Source: Candidatus Flexifilum affinis
GTDB lineage: Bacteria > Chloroflexota > Anaerolineae > Aggregatilineales > Phototrophicaceae
DNA: 64,000 nt
Assembly (NCBI GenBank): GCA_016713325.1
Contig: JADJPJ010000027.1
Span: 56,849 to 120,848 of the forward strand
Direction: 5' to 3'
Shown in pieces: positions 47,863-56,446 of this stretch (position 1 is the first letter of the stretch; every line of letters begins with the position of its first letter). Below the pieces are notes generated by a model, which searched no databases, was not told where the DNA came from, and was given only the letters and a program-made list of their open reading frames with translations. The translations under genes were made by a program, and so were the position numbers.

Positions 47863-48717
47863 TCAGCGGCCGGCGAACTGGGCCAGCGCCAGATCGACTG
47901 GCGACAGGGCGGGGAGACTTTTCAGCCAATCGGGGTAGTCCCAGCCTTCCGGCTGAAGCATCAGGTGGCAGCGCTTATCGGGGATGCCCGCCAGGGGCAG
48001 GCGCTCGTGGGTGGGCAGGAACCAGGCGCCGTATCCAAGTGGGGCGCACCACTTCAGGATCAGTCCAACATGGTCCAGCGTCGATATTGCCGGGATAATG
48101 TGGACCTCGACCAGAAAGCGCGTTTTTCCCAACCGGGCGATATTCGTAGCCCCTTCCAGGGCCCGCACTTCCGCCCCTTCCACGTCGATCTTGACCAGAT
48201 CCGGCACGCCAAACTTTGACGCCAGCGTATCCAGCCTGATCGTCGGCGCTTTGAGAAAGGCATTGTGCTGCGAAGCGGTGTGAGCGCGCTCCCGATAGAC
48301 ACTGCCGGCGGCGCCCTCCTCGTAGGTCCACAGCGTGACCTCTTCGTCGTCGGCCCGATCGGCGAAGGCTGTGACCAGCCGGACACGATGGCTGAGGCGA
48401 TTGCGAATCAGGTTCTCGGCCGCATAAGAGAGCGCCAGCGGGTTCGGTTCGACCATGACGATCTCCTGAACCGATGGCGACAGCAGCATGATCAGCGCCG
48501 CCTGACCGACGTTCGAACCCACGTCGAAGATGCGCGTCGCTCGCAGAGAACAGGCCGCGATCCAGGCGTAATCGTCCTCCGGCGTTGCCGGCACAGCGCC
48601 CTCACGCACGCGGAAAGTCTTGCCGGCCAGCCTGGCATCGACCAGTGGGGTGGGCAGAGACAGGATGCGGCGGGCGAGCGTCCTTGCCTTGTGAACAGTT
48701 CTGCCGACTCGGTTCAT
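47863..48717 (-). CDS. FkbM-family methyltransferase
   Basis: This 284-residue SAM-dependent methyltransferase has the SAM loop FDVGSNVGQAALIM, the acidic VEPNP strand end and the FkbM-typical LVKIDVEGAEVRALEG. FkbM enzymes O-methylate hydroxyl groups and are frequent in glycan loci, where they methylate sugars or the chain end. It starts at ATG 48717 and converges on the half-length GT4 with 7 bases between. A terminal methyl could be the mark read by the Wzt C-terminal domain, by analogy with known ABC-exported O-antigens; this is inference. Confidence 0.88.
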   Translation of the reverse strand: MNRVGRTVHKARTLARRILSLPTPLVDARLAGKTFRVREGAVPATPEDDYAWIAACSLRATRIFDVGSNVGQAALIMLLSPSVQEIVMVEPNPLALSYAAENLIRNRLSHRVRLVTAFADRADDEEVTLWTYEEGAAGSVYRERAHTASQHNAFLKAPTIRLDTLASKFGVPDLVKIDVEGAEVRALEGATNIARLGKTRFLVEVHIIPAISTLDHVGLILKWCAPLGYGAWFLPTHERLPLAGIPDKRCHLMLQPEGWDYPDWLKSLPALSPVDLALAQFAGR

Positions 48718-48755
48718 GGATCAGCCTTCAACGCAGGGCAGCGAACTCAAAATTT

Positions 48756-48807
48756 CTCCCCTCTGCAATCGGGCATACCCGTGGGCACGCCCGATTGCAG
48801 AGGGGAG
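48756..48807 (-). terminator. Strong rho-independent-type terminator after the GH-like gene
   Basis: The arms 48756-48774 and 48789-48807 are a perfect 19-bp inverted repeat with a 14-base loop. Read on the minus strand the hairpin is followed by AAATTTTGAG. It lies directly downstream of the GH-like stop at 48815 and upstream of the FkbM start. Confidence 0.75.
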
Positions 48808-48814
48808 CCCAATT

Positions 48815-50260
48815 CTAGCCGGCTCCGCGTAGCTGAGCGATAGCGTCGCAGGCCGGGCACGAACCATCCGGACGAATGATGGCAAACCCACCCTGCGGAT
48901 CGCCGTCGATGAAGCGAGTGAAGTTGACGTTGAAAACGATGATCAGGTCGACATTGGCCGTGGTCGCGGCGATTTCGATCGCATCACGCAGCCACTCCGC
49001 CTGCTCGGCCACCGAGGTGTTCGCGCCCCAGGCGAAGCCCGAAGGCAGTTCGCCATAGCCATCCGGCGACAGGTAGCCCAGCTCGCTGAAGCACAGCGGC
49101 GGGTTGGTCGTCCGGAAGGGGAAGGCCGCGCGCTGGAGCATGAGCGGGAAGTAGTACGTCTGGTAGTCGCCACGGGGGTCGCCACCCTGCAGGCGCGGGG
49201 AGATGATGCCTTCGTTGTAGTGGATGCCGATGCAGTCCGAGTACTGCGCCGCGCCGGCATTGGCCATACCCAGGTAGTAGCGGTCGTCGTTCCACACGCG
49301 GTCCAGGCCGAAGGCGCCTTCCGCGCCGGTCGGCGACGGCGCACCGGTGACCACCTTGACGACCGGATCAGTCGCCTTGATGGCATCGTAAGAGGCGCGC
49401 AGCAGTTCGACGTACATGCGCGGATCGATCTGTCCCTGCGGCCACTCGCGGTCCAGGTTCATCTCGTTCCACACCTGAATGGCGTCGGGCTGGAGACCGG
49501 CCACCTCGCCGACGAACGCAGCGTACTGGTCGATGTATTCATCGCCGCCGGAGCCCAGTTCATCCTTGTTGCCCTTGATGGACAGGAAGGCGAAGAAGCC
49601 GTGCTCGTGCGACCAGTTGATCCGGTCGCGGGCCACGTCGATCAGCGAGCGGTCGCCGATGGTGAACGGGATCTGCCACTTCATCCAGGTCATGCCCGCC
49701 TGGCGCATCAGTTCGGCGGCATTCTCGTCGAAGTTGTCCATCTGGCCGCCGACCGGGACCGGCAGTTCGTTGACGACGTTCGGCCGCGGCACAATCACCG
49801 GCGGCGCGGGCGTCGGCGGTTCGGCCGGGGCAGTCGTCGCGACCGGCACGACGACGGACGGCGGCGCGCTGCCATCCAGGCGGTTCAACTGATTGCCCAC
49901 GCGCAGCGGTCCGACCACCACCGTGCGCGATTCGCCATTGGCCAGCAGCACGCGCAGGCGCAGACTGTAGACGCCATCGGCGACGGTCGCGGTGTTGATG
50001 GTCGCCAGCGGGCCATCGGTGACCGGCGTGCGGCTGGGCAGCGAGACGGGCGTCCAGGTGACCGCTTCAGGATAGGCGCCCATCTCGAAGAAGTAGGTAC
50101 TGAGGCCGGCCGGGGGGTTGACCGTGCCAAAAACCGTGAAGGTCCCGGCGATGTCATAGACAGGCGGCGGGTAGTCGATGCGAATGCCGTCGTCCTGCGC
50201 GAACGCAGGAACGACAGCAAGCGCCAGAAACAGCGTGAGGATCAAGAGTCGCCGGAGCAT
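48815..50260 (-). CDS. Secreted glycoside-hydrolase-like protein with N-terminal beta module
   Basis: The 481-residue protein has a signal peptide (about 1-21, cleavage near AFA-QD). A module of about 100 residues (30-128: PPPVYDIAGTFTVFGTV to VGPLRVGNQ) is shared with the next gene upstream. A Pro/Thr linker and a (beta/alpha)8-type domain from about 170 follow. The IQVWNEMN segment (Glu near residue 265) and LCFSELGYLS supply the two glutamates expected of clan GH-A enzymes such as families 5, 39 and 53. The glycan substrate is unknown; release or trimming of the exported polysaccharide is plausible. ATG 50260 has AAGGA about 10 bases upstream, and a 19-bp terminator follows the stop. Confidence 0.8.
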   Translation of the reverse strand: MLRRLLILTLFLALAVVPAFAQDDGIRIDYPPPVYDIAGTFTVFGTVNPPAGLSTYFFEMGAYPEAVTWTPVSLPSRTPVTDGPLATINTATVADGVYSLRLRVLLANGESRTVVVGPLRVGNQLNRLDGSAPPSVVVPVATTAPAEPPTPAPPVIVPRPNVVNELPVPVGGQMDNFDENAAELMRQAGMTWMKWQIPFTIGDRSLIDVARDRINWSHEHGFFAFLSIKGNKDELGSGGDEYIDQYAAFVGEVAGLQPDAIQVWNEMNLDREWPQGQIDPRMYVELLRASYDAIKATDPVVKVVTGAPSPTGAEGAFGLDRVWNDDRYYLGMANAGAAQYSDCIGIHYNEGIISPRLQGGDPRGDYQTYYFPLMLQRAAFPFRTTNPPLCFSELGYLSPDGYGELPSGFAWGANTSVAEQAEWLRDAIEIAATTANVDLIIVFNVNFTRFIDGDPQGGFAIIRPDGSCPACDAIAQLRGAG

Positions 50261-50293
50261 GTGGATCAATCCTTCGTGCTCAGCAGCCCGACT

Positions 50294-51475
50294 TTACGGG
50301 CAGCTCCCCTTCTGCAGGGTGTATTCAATGGTACGGATATTGTCGCCCTCGTTGTTTTCCGGAATGGCGTTGTTCGGATCGATCGTCAGCGTGATGCGGT
50401 GGGTTTCGTTGTACCACGTGCTAATCGTCAGCGGCATGTTGACACGGAACGTCTGGCCTGGAGCGATCACCGGGAAGCCGCCGATCGTCGTGCCCTGAAC
50501 GGAGCCATCCGCCGCGCGCACGTCGACCAGGTTGACCGTGCCGCTGGCGATGGGGTTCTCGGAGCCGAGATTGGCGACATCGAAGCCGACGTTGAACGTG
50601 GTCGCGCAGGTCGGCTGGGCAGGCTCAAGGACGACGATGCCGGCCACCAGGTTGGCATTCGACGTCACCGCCGGGATCGGCGTGAAGGGTGCGGCCGTCG
50701 GCAGTGGCGCGGCGGTCGGCGCGGGCGGCGGCGGCGGGGCAACCCGCGGCAGGCCGGTCAGATCGCCCAGCGTTTCGACGATCGTCGGCGACATCCAGCC
50801 CAGGCGGCCGTCTTCCAGCATGACGTAGTACCAGCCGGTTCCCTGATTGCTGATGCCGCGGATGTTCAGTTCTGTGTCCTGGGGCAGCGACGCGATGATG
50901 CGGTAGGCCTGGCTGTCGCCTTCACGGACATTGCCGTTTGGCGTGGTGATGCGGACGCGCGGCGTGCTGTTCTGGGTCGGCTCAGGTGTGGGCGGCGCCT
51001 GCGTGGCCGGGAGCTGCGTCGCGGTCGGCAGCGGAGTCGGCGTCACGGCAAAAGGCGGCGACGTGTTTTCGATGCGGATCGGGCCGACGATCTGCTGGAC
51101 GGACGTGCCATCCGCCGCGGTGACCGTCAGACGCAGCTCGTACAGGCCGTCCGGCGTCAGGCTCGTGTCCCACACGCCGAGCACATCGTCGACGACCGGC
51201 ACGGCGCTGGGCAGAATGGCCGGGAACCAGTCATTGGCCGTTAGCGGCTGCAAATTGTCCCCCAGGGGACGGAATTCGATGAAATAGTTGGACATTCCGG
51301 TTAGGTTGGCGGTACCACGCACCTCGAACTCGCCGCGCAGCACGTACACCGGCGGCGGCCAGGTGATGTTGGCATTGGGGTCTACCGCCGCGGTGGGGGT
51401 CACATTCTGCGCAACCGCGGGCAGGGCCAGCGCGAACGTCAGCGCCAGCGCAAACAGGACACGTCTAAAGGACAT
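50294..51475 (-). CDS. Secreted SH3/CARDB protein with shared N-terminal beta module
   Basis: The 393-residue protein has a signal peptide (LFALALTFALALPAVA-QN). It is followed by an N-terminal module (about 33-130: PPPVYVLRGEFEVRGTA to VGPIRIEN) homologous to that of the GH-like protein, a Pro/Thr linker, a bacterial SH3-like domain (about 165-230: VREGDSQAYRIIASL, GWYYVMLEDGRLGWMS), a second Pro/Ala linker, and a CARDB-like Ig domain (about 285-393: VGFDVANLGSENP, NEGDNIRTIEY). No enzymatic residue is seen. It probably binds cell-wall or glycan material. ATG 51475 has AGGAGGAA in front. It lies 33 bases upstream of the GH-like gene, which would be co-transcribed. Confidence 0.82.
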   Translation of the reverse strand: MSFRRVLFALALTFALALPAVAQNVTPTAAVDPNANITWPPPVYVLRGEFEVRGTANLTGMSNYFIEFRPLGDNLQPLTANDWFPAILPSAVPVVDDVLGVWDTSLTPDGLYELRLTVTAADGTSVQQIVGPIRIENTSPPFAVTPTPLPTATQLPATQAPPTPEPTQNSTPRVRITTPNGNVREGDSQAYRIIASLPQDTELNIRGISNQGTGWYYVMLEDGRLGWMSPTIVETLGDLTGLPRVAPPPPPAPTAAPLPTAAPFTPIPAVTSNANLVAGIVVLEPAQPTCATTFNVGFDVANLGSENPIASGTVNLVDVRAADGSVQGTTIGGFPVIAPGQTFRVNMPLTISTWYNETHRITLTIDPNNAIPENNEGDNIRTIEYTLQKGSCP

Positions 51476-51611
51476 TCTATTCCTCCTGATTCCGTGCGAA
51501 TCAGGGGTATTGTATCGGAAAGACAATCGTTCGCGCTAACGTTTTCCCAACGGTCTTCCGCCGGACAGATGCATCAGACGTGTCAGAACTGAAGATCGTC
51601 GCCGCCGCTGA

Positions 51612-52529
51612 TCAGTCCTCGGTAAGCAGATAAATGCTGTAGCGCAGGGCGGCGGCGGTGATGATCACGGGAAGGACCAGTGGCAGGATCGTCTCGATGA
51701 CAAAGCGCGGAACGCTGTCGAGCGGCAGCAGGCGCGCCAGATTAATAGCCAGAAAGTACGCCCCGCTGGTGAGCAGGGTGGCGGTGATGGCCTGCATGCG
51801 CGATCGACTGCCCGCGCCATACATCGCCCCCAGAGCCGCCACCATCACCGGTTCGATCCACAGCCGCAGGATCGAGACGGCCAGCCCGCCGAGCATTCCC
51901 ACGCGGATCAGCAGCGGTGAACTTTCCAGCCGGAACTGGACGTCGTACTGGATGATCAGCAGGGGCATGCTGAATAGTACGACGGCCAGCGACATCAGCA
52001 TCAGGTTTTCAATGTGGCGCCAGACGGCGGCCGCCATTTTCGCATAAAGGATGTGGAGAATTGGCTGGGGGATCACCAGGGTGAGCGAGAGCGTCTCGTT
52101 GCGCCGTTCGTCGACCACGAAGGTCGCCGCCGCGCTGCCAACCACCATCAGGATCTGCACGTACATGACGACGCCCATCGGCAGCAGCACGACCGAGACG
52201 GTCACGGTGGGCATGAGCAAAGTCAGCAGGCCAGGCACCAGAAGCGAGGCGAAGATCACGATCGCCTGAAGGACATACAGGCGGACGAGCAGGTTGATGT
52301 TGGGCGGGAAGGTCTTCCATGCCGCGCCGAGGTGACGCCGCACGATCGGGTTGGACCGTCGCGCCCAGTAGGGCAGGTGCGCGTCGATCTGGACCGCGCG
52401 CGCGGAGAGCGGTCGGAGCTTTTCGGCGATCGCTTCTGAAGCGGCCGTGGTGGTAGAAAGATTCTGCACGGTCTGCTCCTTCAGGCTGCCATCCGTGGCG
52501 GGTAGTGGGTTTTCTGACTGTAGTTTCAT
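51612..52529 (-). CDS. ABC-2-permease-like membrane protein
   Basis: The 305-residue protein has about 50 soluble N-terminal residues, then six hydrophobic segments. VVDERRNETLSLTLVIPQPILHILYAKM resembles the cytoplasmic coupling loop of ABC-2 transporters of the NatB/YhgE type. No ATPase gene is adjacent, so the partner must be encoded elsewhere, or the protein acts differently. It is divergent from the Fur-family gene, with a 93-base shared control region, which suggests regulation by that protein. Confidence 0.65.
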   Translation of the reverse strand: MKLQSENPLPATDGSLKEQTVQNLSTTTAASEAIAEKLRPLSARAVQIDAHLPYWARRSNPIVRRHLGAAWKTFPPNINLLVRLYVLQAIVIFASLLVPGLLTLLMPTVTVSVVLLPMGVVMYVQILMVVGSAAATFVVDERRNETLSLTLVIPQPILHILYAKMAAAVWRHIENLMLMSLAVVLFSMPLLIIQYDVQFRLESSPLLIRVGMLGGLAVSILRLWIEPVMVAALGAMYGAGSRSRMQAITATLLTSGAYFLAINLARLLPLDSVPRFVIETILPLVLPVIITAAALRYSIYLLTED

Positions 52530-52556
52530 AGTACATTCCCGCCTGCCAACGTTAAG

Positions 52557-52586
52557 TTCAATTGTACCATCCTGAAATGCTACAAT
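52557..52586 (+). promoter_or_regulatory. Candidate promoter of the Fur-family gene
   Basis: TTCAAT (52557-52562) and TACAAT (52581-52586) are spaced by 18 bases, 36 bases before ATG 52623. The surrounding AT-rich stretch is the only one in this divergent gap and could hold a metalloregulator box. Confidence 0.4.
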
Positions 52587-52622
52587 AGCGCCGTGATGAC
52601 CGTACACGGAACGATAGCTGCC

Positions 52623-53096
52623 ATGTCCGATACCCTCAGTCCCCGCGCGCAGCGTCTGCGCGATTCCGGTTTCAAACTGACCCACGCCCGGCTGACCGTG
52701 CTGAAGGCGCTGGAGACCGGAGAGCCACACGTGACCTCCTCTGAGCTGCTCGAAGAGGTCAGCCGGCTCGATCCCAGCATCGGGCGGGCCAGCGTCTTCC
52801 GCACGCTCGACCTCTTCACCCGCCTGTCGATCATCCGCCCGACCTATATGGGCGGCAGCATCGCGCCGACTTACGTGCTCATGCCGGACGGCCACCACCA
52901 CCACATCATCTGCATGAACTGCAACCGGGTCTTCGAGTTCGAGAAGTGCGGGCTGGATTCGCTCACCGGCGAACTGGAAGCCCGCTTCGACATCCAGATC
53001 ACCGGCCACCTGCTGGAACTGTTCGGCATCTGCGCGCAGTGCAAGCAGGCCATGGCGGAGAGCGCTTCGCACGCCGATCAGGATGAGGATCGCTGA
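52623..53096 (+). CDS. Fur-family metal- or peroxide-responsive regulator
   Basis: The 157-residue protein has the Fur winged helix (residues about 5-80: GFKLTHARLTVLKAL, SSELLEEVSRLDPSIGRASVFRTLDLF). Its dimerisation domain contains the DGHHHHIICMNCNRVFEFE metal site and the CMNC/CAQC pair that binds structural zinc. It cannot be assigned to Fur, Zur or PerR by eye. ATG 52623 is used; a GTG at 52593 would add ten residues. Its TGA overlaps the ATG of the following GT4 by one base, an unusual coupling that ties a metalloregulator to a glycosyltransferase. Confidence 0.92.
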   Translation: MSDTLSPRAQRLRDSGFKLTHARLTVLKALETGEPHVTSSELLEEVSRLDPSIGRASVFRTLDLFTRLSIIRPTYMGGSIAPTYVLMPDGHHHHIICMNCNRVFEFEKCGLDSLTGELEARFDIQITGHLLELFGICAQCKQAMAESASHADQDEDR

Positions 53097-54240
53097 TGCA
53101 CATTGCCTTCAACGGCTGGTTCTGGGATCAGCCGAACACCGGCAGCGGCCAGGTGATCCGCCATCTGCTGCCCGCCCTGCGCCGCCTCAAACCCGATCTG
53201 GCCCTCACGCTGATTCTGCCCCCCGGCGCCCAGGCAGAGCCTCTGCCGCCGGACGTGCGCGCCGTGACGACACAGGGATCGCGTTCCAACCTGGGCAAGG
53301 TCTGGTTCGAGCAGCGCACCTTCCCGATCGAAGCGGGCCGCGCGGAGGCCGACATCGCCCACGTCCCCTACTGGGGGCCGCCGCTTTCCTCGCCCATCCC
53401 CTGGTCACCAGCGTGCTCGACGTGATCCCGCTGGCCCTGCCCGAGTACGCCGACGGTTTCTTTCCCCGCCTGTACACCAGCCTGGTCAGCGCCGCCGCGC
53501 GCGGTTCCACCCAGGTGATCGCCATCAGCGACGCCGCTAAAGCCGAGATCGCCGAGCGGCTGGCCATCCCGCCCGACCGCATCACCACCACCCATCTCGC
53601 CGTCGACGAGCAGTACCACCCGCGTATCGGTGCGGAGCGTGACCCGGCCGTGCGTGAGAAATACAACCTGCCCGAGCAGTACGTGCTGGCCGGCTTCGGC
53701 TTCGACCGGCGTAAGCGGCTGGATGTGGCGATGCGGGCTTTCAGCTACGTCGCGAAGGCCGAGGGCGAGAACACGACACTGGTCATCGCAGGCCGAGAGC
53801 CGCACTATGCCGAGCCGATGTTCCCGGACCTGCGCGCGCTGGCCCGCGAGCTGGAGATCGAACCGTTCGTCCAGTGGATCGGCTATGTCGACGAAGCGGA
53901 CAAACCCTCTCTTCTGCGGATGGCCAGCGTCTTCGTCTTCCCCAGCGAGTACGAGGGCTTCGGCCTGCCGGTGCTGGAGGCGATGGCCTGTGGCACGCCG
54001 GTGATCGCCAGCGACATTCCGGTCATCCAGGAGGTGGTCGAGGATGCCGCCTATCTGGTCACGTCGGGAGATGTGCGCAAAATGGGCGGGGCGATGCTGG
54101 CCCTGCTGCTCCAGGACCCGCTGCGCCAGCAGATGATCACCCGGGGGCTGGGGCGGGCGACGCGCTACAGTTGGCGCAAGACGGCGCTGGAGACGCTGGC
54201 CGTCTATGAGCGGACGCTGGCCGGAGCGCGTCAGAGGTAA
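53096..54240 (+). CDS. GT4-family glycosyltransferase (one frameshift)
   Basis: The N-terminal part (MHIAFNGWFWDQPNTGSGQVI to DIAHVPYWGPPLS) is in one frame. After a shift near 53390 the second frame gives AHPLVTSVLDVIPLALPEYADGFF, AISDAAKAEIAERLAI, VLAGFGFDRRKRLDVAMRAF and PSEYEGFGLPVLEAMACGTPVIASD, with an intact EX7E, to TAA 54240. The composite of about 380 residues is a typical mannosyl- or rhamnosyl-type GT4. The break lies by a GGGGGCC run and is probably a sequencing indel. It is translationally coupled to the Fur-family gene. Confidence 0.83.
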
Positions 54241-54268
54241 GCAAAGCCCGCTTCTGGCCGCCGCCGTG

Positions 54269-54745
54269 TCACTCCACCCGCAGCGGCGGCCCCAACAGCT
54301 CCATGCCATGCCGTCTCCACAGTTCCGGGTCCTGCGCAGGCATGGCGTTCTCACGAGTTACTTCCCGGAAGAACGCTTCCATCTGGCCGGCCGGCGTGAA
54401 GACGATCAGCATCCGCCCCAGCCCTTCGCCGACGTGTGCCCAGACATGCGGCACCTGTCGCGGCGCCAGAACCGAGTCGCCCGGCTTCAGCAGGAATTGC
54501 TCCGACCCGATCTCCAGGAGAAACTCGCCTTCGACGGCGTAGAACCATTCCTCCTGCTCAAAATGCAGATGGCGGGCCGGCCCTCCTTTGGAGTGGAACG
54601 TGTTCTCGATGATGAACACGGCGCTGCTGTCCTGTGCGGCGACTTTGAAGGCAATGGCGCTGATGCCCAGACCGCGATGACTCGCGAAGCAGTCTTCGCC
54701 GGCCAGCACCGGATTGACAGCGGATGAATCGTCCTGGCGGTCCAA
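54269..54745 (-). CDS. Cupin-domain protein
   Basis: This 158-residue single cupin barrel has first motif RHLHFEQEEWFYAVEGEF (two His and one Glu as metal ligands) and second motif PGDSVLAPRQVPHVW (third His). Such small cupins bind a metal and act as isomerases, dioxygenases or sensor proteins; nothing narrows the role here. It stands alone, converging on the GT4 gene, and starts at ATG 54745. Confidence 0.82.
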   Translation of the reverse strand: MDRQDDSSAVNPVLAGEDCFASHRGLGISAIAFKVAAQDSSAVFIIENTFHSKGGPARHLHFEQEEWFYAVEGEFLLEIGSEQFLLKPGDSVLAPRQVPHVWAHVGEGLGRMLIVFTPAGQMEAFFREVTRENAMPAQDPELWRRHGMELLGPPLRVE

Positions 54746-54901
54746 GATGGAATACTCCTGCTGCTCGTGGACGAGAAGGCTATGATGGGGTGCGCGGAGG
54801 TCGGTGATTGTACACTCCCCCGCAGAATCGACCAGGCCGCCAGGGCGAGCAGGGCAAACGCATCAAATTCCTCGTAATTCAAGAAGGGTCATTATGGCGG
54901 T

Positions 54902-54957
54902 GTAGGGGCGCATCGCGATGCGCCCATGATGGCGGGCGGTTCACGAACCGCCCCTAC
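54902..54957. repeat. Composite palindromic repeat with terminal inverted repeats
   Basis: GTAGGGGCG (54902-54910) and CGCCCCTAC (54949-54957) are exact terminal inverted repeats. Inside are a perfect 20-base palindrome (54906-54925) and a 9-bp hairpin GGGCGGTTC/GAACCGCCC (54934-54942/54945-54953). This is a 56-base MITE- or REP-like unit. The remainder of the gap 54746-55106 shows no gene. Confidence 0.7.
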
Positions 54958-55106
54958 TCGCACCCTCATGAACCCATTGATGACTTTGATGCGTTTGCCC
55001 AGGGCGAGTGGATCAGTCCATTCATGCCAACCAGGTGGCGGTCGCCCGCGCAAGGCGCTAAGCTCGCGTCAATTTGACCGCTCTCGCACCCACAGGTGAA
55101 GAGGTC

Positions 55107-56402
55107 ATGGCACAGCAGTCCCAGATCCTCGATGGGCCATCCGCAGCCGCCGACCTGTCTTCTCGTCGGCGCCGGCCCCTGGCTAATCGCAATTTCCGCC
55201 TCCTCTGGATGGGCGAAAACGTCTCGCTCCTGGGCGACCAGTTCTATCTGATCGTCCTGCCGACCCTCGTCTTCCATATGACCGAGTCTTCGCTGGCCTT
55301 CGGCGCCGTCCTGCTCGCCGCAGGCCTGCCGCGTGCCCTGCTCATGATCATCGGCGGCGTGATGACCGATCGGATTTCGCCGCGCCGCGTCATGATCCGC
55401 TCCAATCTTGCTCGCCTCGCCATCACGGCCCTGCTGACCCTGCTCGTGGCAGCGGAGGCGGTCCAGCTGTGGATGCTCTTCCTGGCAGCCTTCTGCTTCG
55501 GCCTGGTCGACGCCTTCTTCCACCCGGCCTACCGGGCCATGATGCCGCTCATCGTCGAGGAGCAGGACTTGCAGACCAGCAACGCCTTCATGCAGGGCTC
55601 GGCGCAGATCGTCAACATGGCCGGTCCCGGCGTGGCCGGCGTGATCATCGCCCGGCTGGGAACCGTCGTGGCCCTCACCCTGGACACCTTCAGCTTCCTA
55701 TTCACATCGGCGGCGCTCTTCTGCATGCACCCACCCTCGATGGAACGCCCGCCCACCGCGGCGCGGGTGGAGACCGGCGCTGTCACTGAGCCGGTCAAGG
55801 GCCGCCTGCTGTCGGAGATTGGGGAGGTCTTTACCTATATCCGCCAGGATCGCCTGCTGACCATCCTGATCGGCGTGGTCGCGGCCATCAACCTGTTCTT
55901 CACCGGCCCGCTGGTCGTCGGCTCGGCGGCGCTCAGCCACGTGCGCTTCGAGGCGGGGTCGGCCGGCTTCGGCGCCATGCTGTCGTCCTTCAGCGTCGGC
56001 ATCCTGATCGGCACCGTCAGCGCGGGGGTCGCGCGACTGAAGCAGCCGGGGCTGATCAGCCTGCTGGGGGTCGCCTCGCAGGGCCTGTTCATGGTGGGGA
56101 TCGGCCTGTCGGGGAGTCTCGAACTGGCCTGCATCCTCTGGCTGATCGTCGGCTGCACGGCGGGCTTTGGCAGCCTGAATTTCATCACCCTGACGCAGAA
56201 GCGCGTCAACCGGGCCATGATGGGCCGCTTTATGAGCCTGATCGCCCTGGCCGAGGTCGGGCTGGCGCCGATTTCCAACGCCGTGGCGGGCGTGGTCGCG
56301 GACCTGAATCTGACGGCCCTGTTCATTGGCGCGGGGGCGCTCCTGACGACGGTCGCGCTCGTTGGAGTTTCCAACCGGATCGTGCGCACAGGCGAGGTCT
56401 GA
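55107..56402 (+). CDS. MFS transporter
   Basis: The 431-residue protein has about twelve membrane segments after a basic N terminus (SSRRRRPLANRNFRLLWMGENVSLLGDQFY). The loop MTDRISPRRVMIRSN is a version of MFS motif A, and DAFFHPAYRAMMPLIV is typical of the MFS_3/enterobactin-exporter-like group. It probably exports a small molecule. ATG 55107 lies behind GAAGAGG; an upstream in-frame start at 55074 sits before that site. No neighbour suggests a substrate. Confidence 0.86.
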   Translation: MAQQSQILDGPSAAADLSSRRRRPLANRNFRLLWMGENVSLLGDQFYLIVLPTLVFHMTESSLAFGAVLLAAGLPRALLMIIGGVMTDRISPRRVMIRSNLARLAITALLTLLVAAEAVQLWMLFLAAFCFGLVDAFFHPAYRAMMPLIVEEQDLQTSNAFMQGSAQIVNMAGPGVAGVIIARLGTVVALTLDTFSFLFTSAALFCMHPPSMERPPTAARVETGAVTEPVKGRLLSEIGEVFTYIRQDRLLTILIGVVAAINLFFTGPLVVGSAALSHVRFEAGSAGFGAMLSSFSVGILIGTVSAGVARLKQPGLISLLGVASQGLFMVGIGLSGSLELACILWLIVGCTAGFGSLNFITLTQKRVNRAMMGRFMSLIALAEVGLAPISNAVAGVVADLNLTALFIGAGALLTTVALVGVSNRIVRTGEV

Positions 56403-56446
56403 CCCGGCGCTGGTGAAGCATAAGCAGCCGGGCCAGACGCACGCTT

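Noticed and set aside
49220..51244. 674-codon plus-strand frame opposite the GH-like and SH3/CARDB genes
   Set aside because: Shadow rich in Arg, Gly and Asp; the minus strand has two signal peptides with good ribosome sites.
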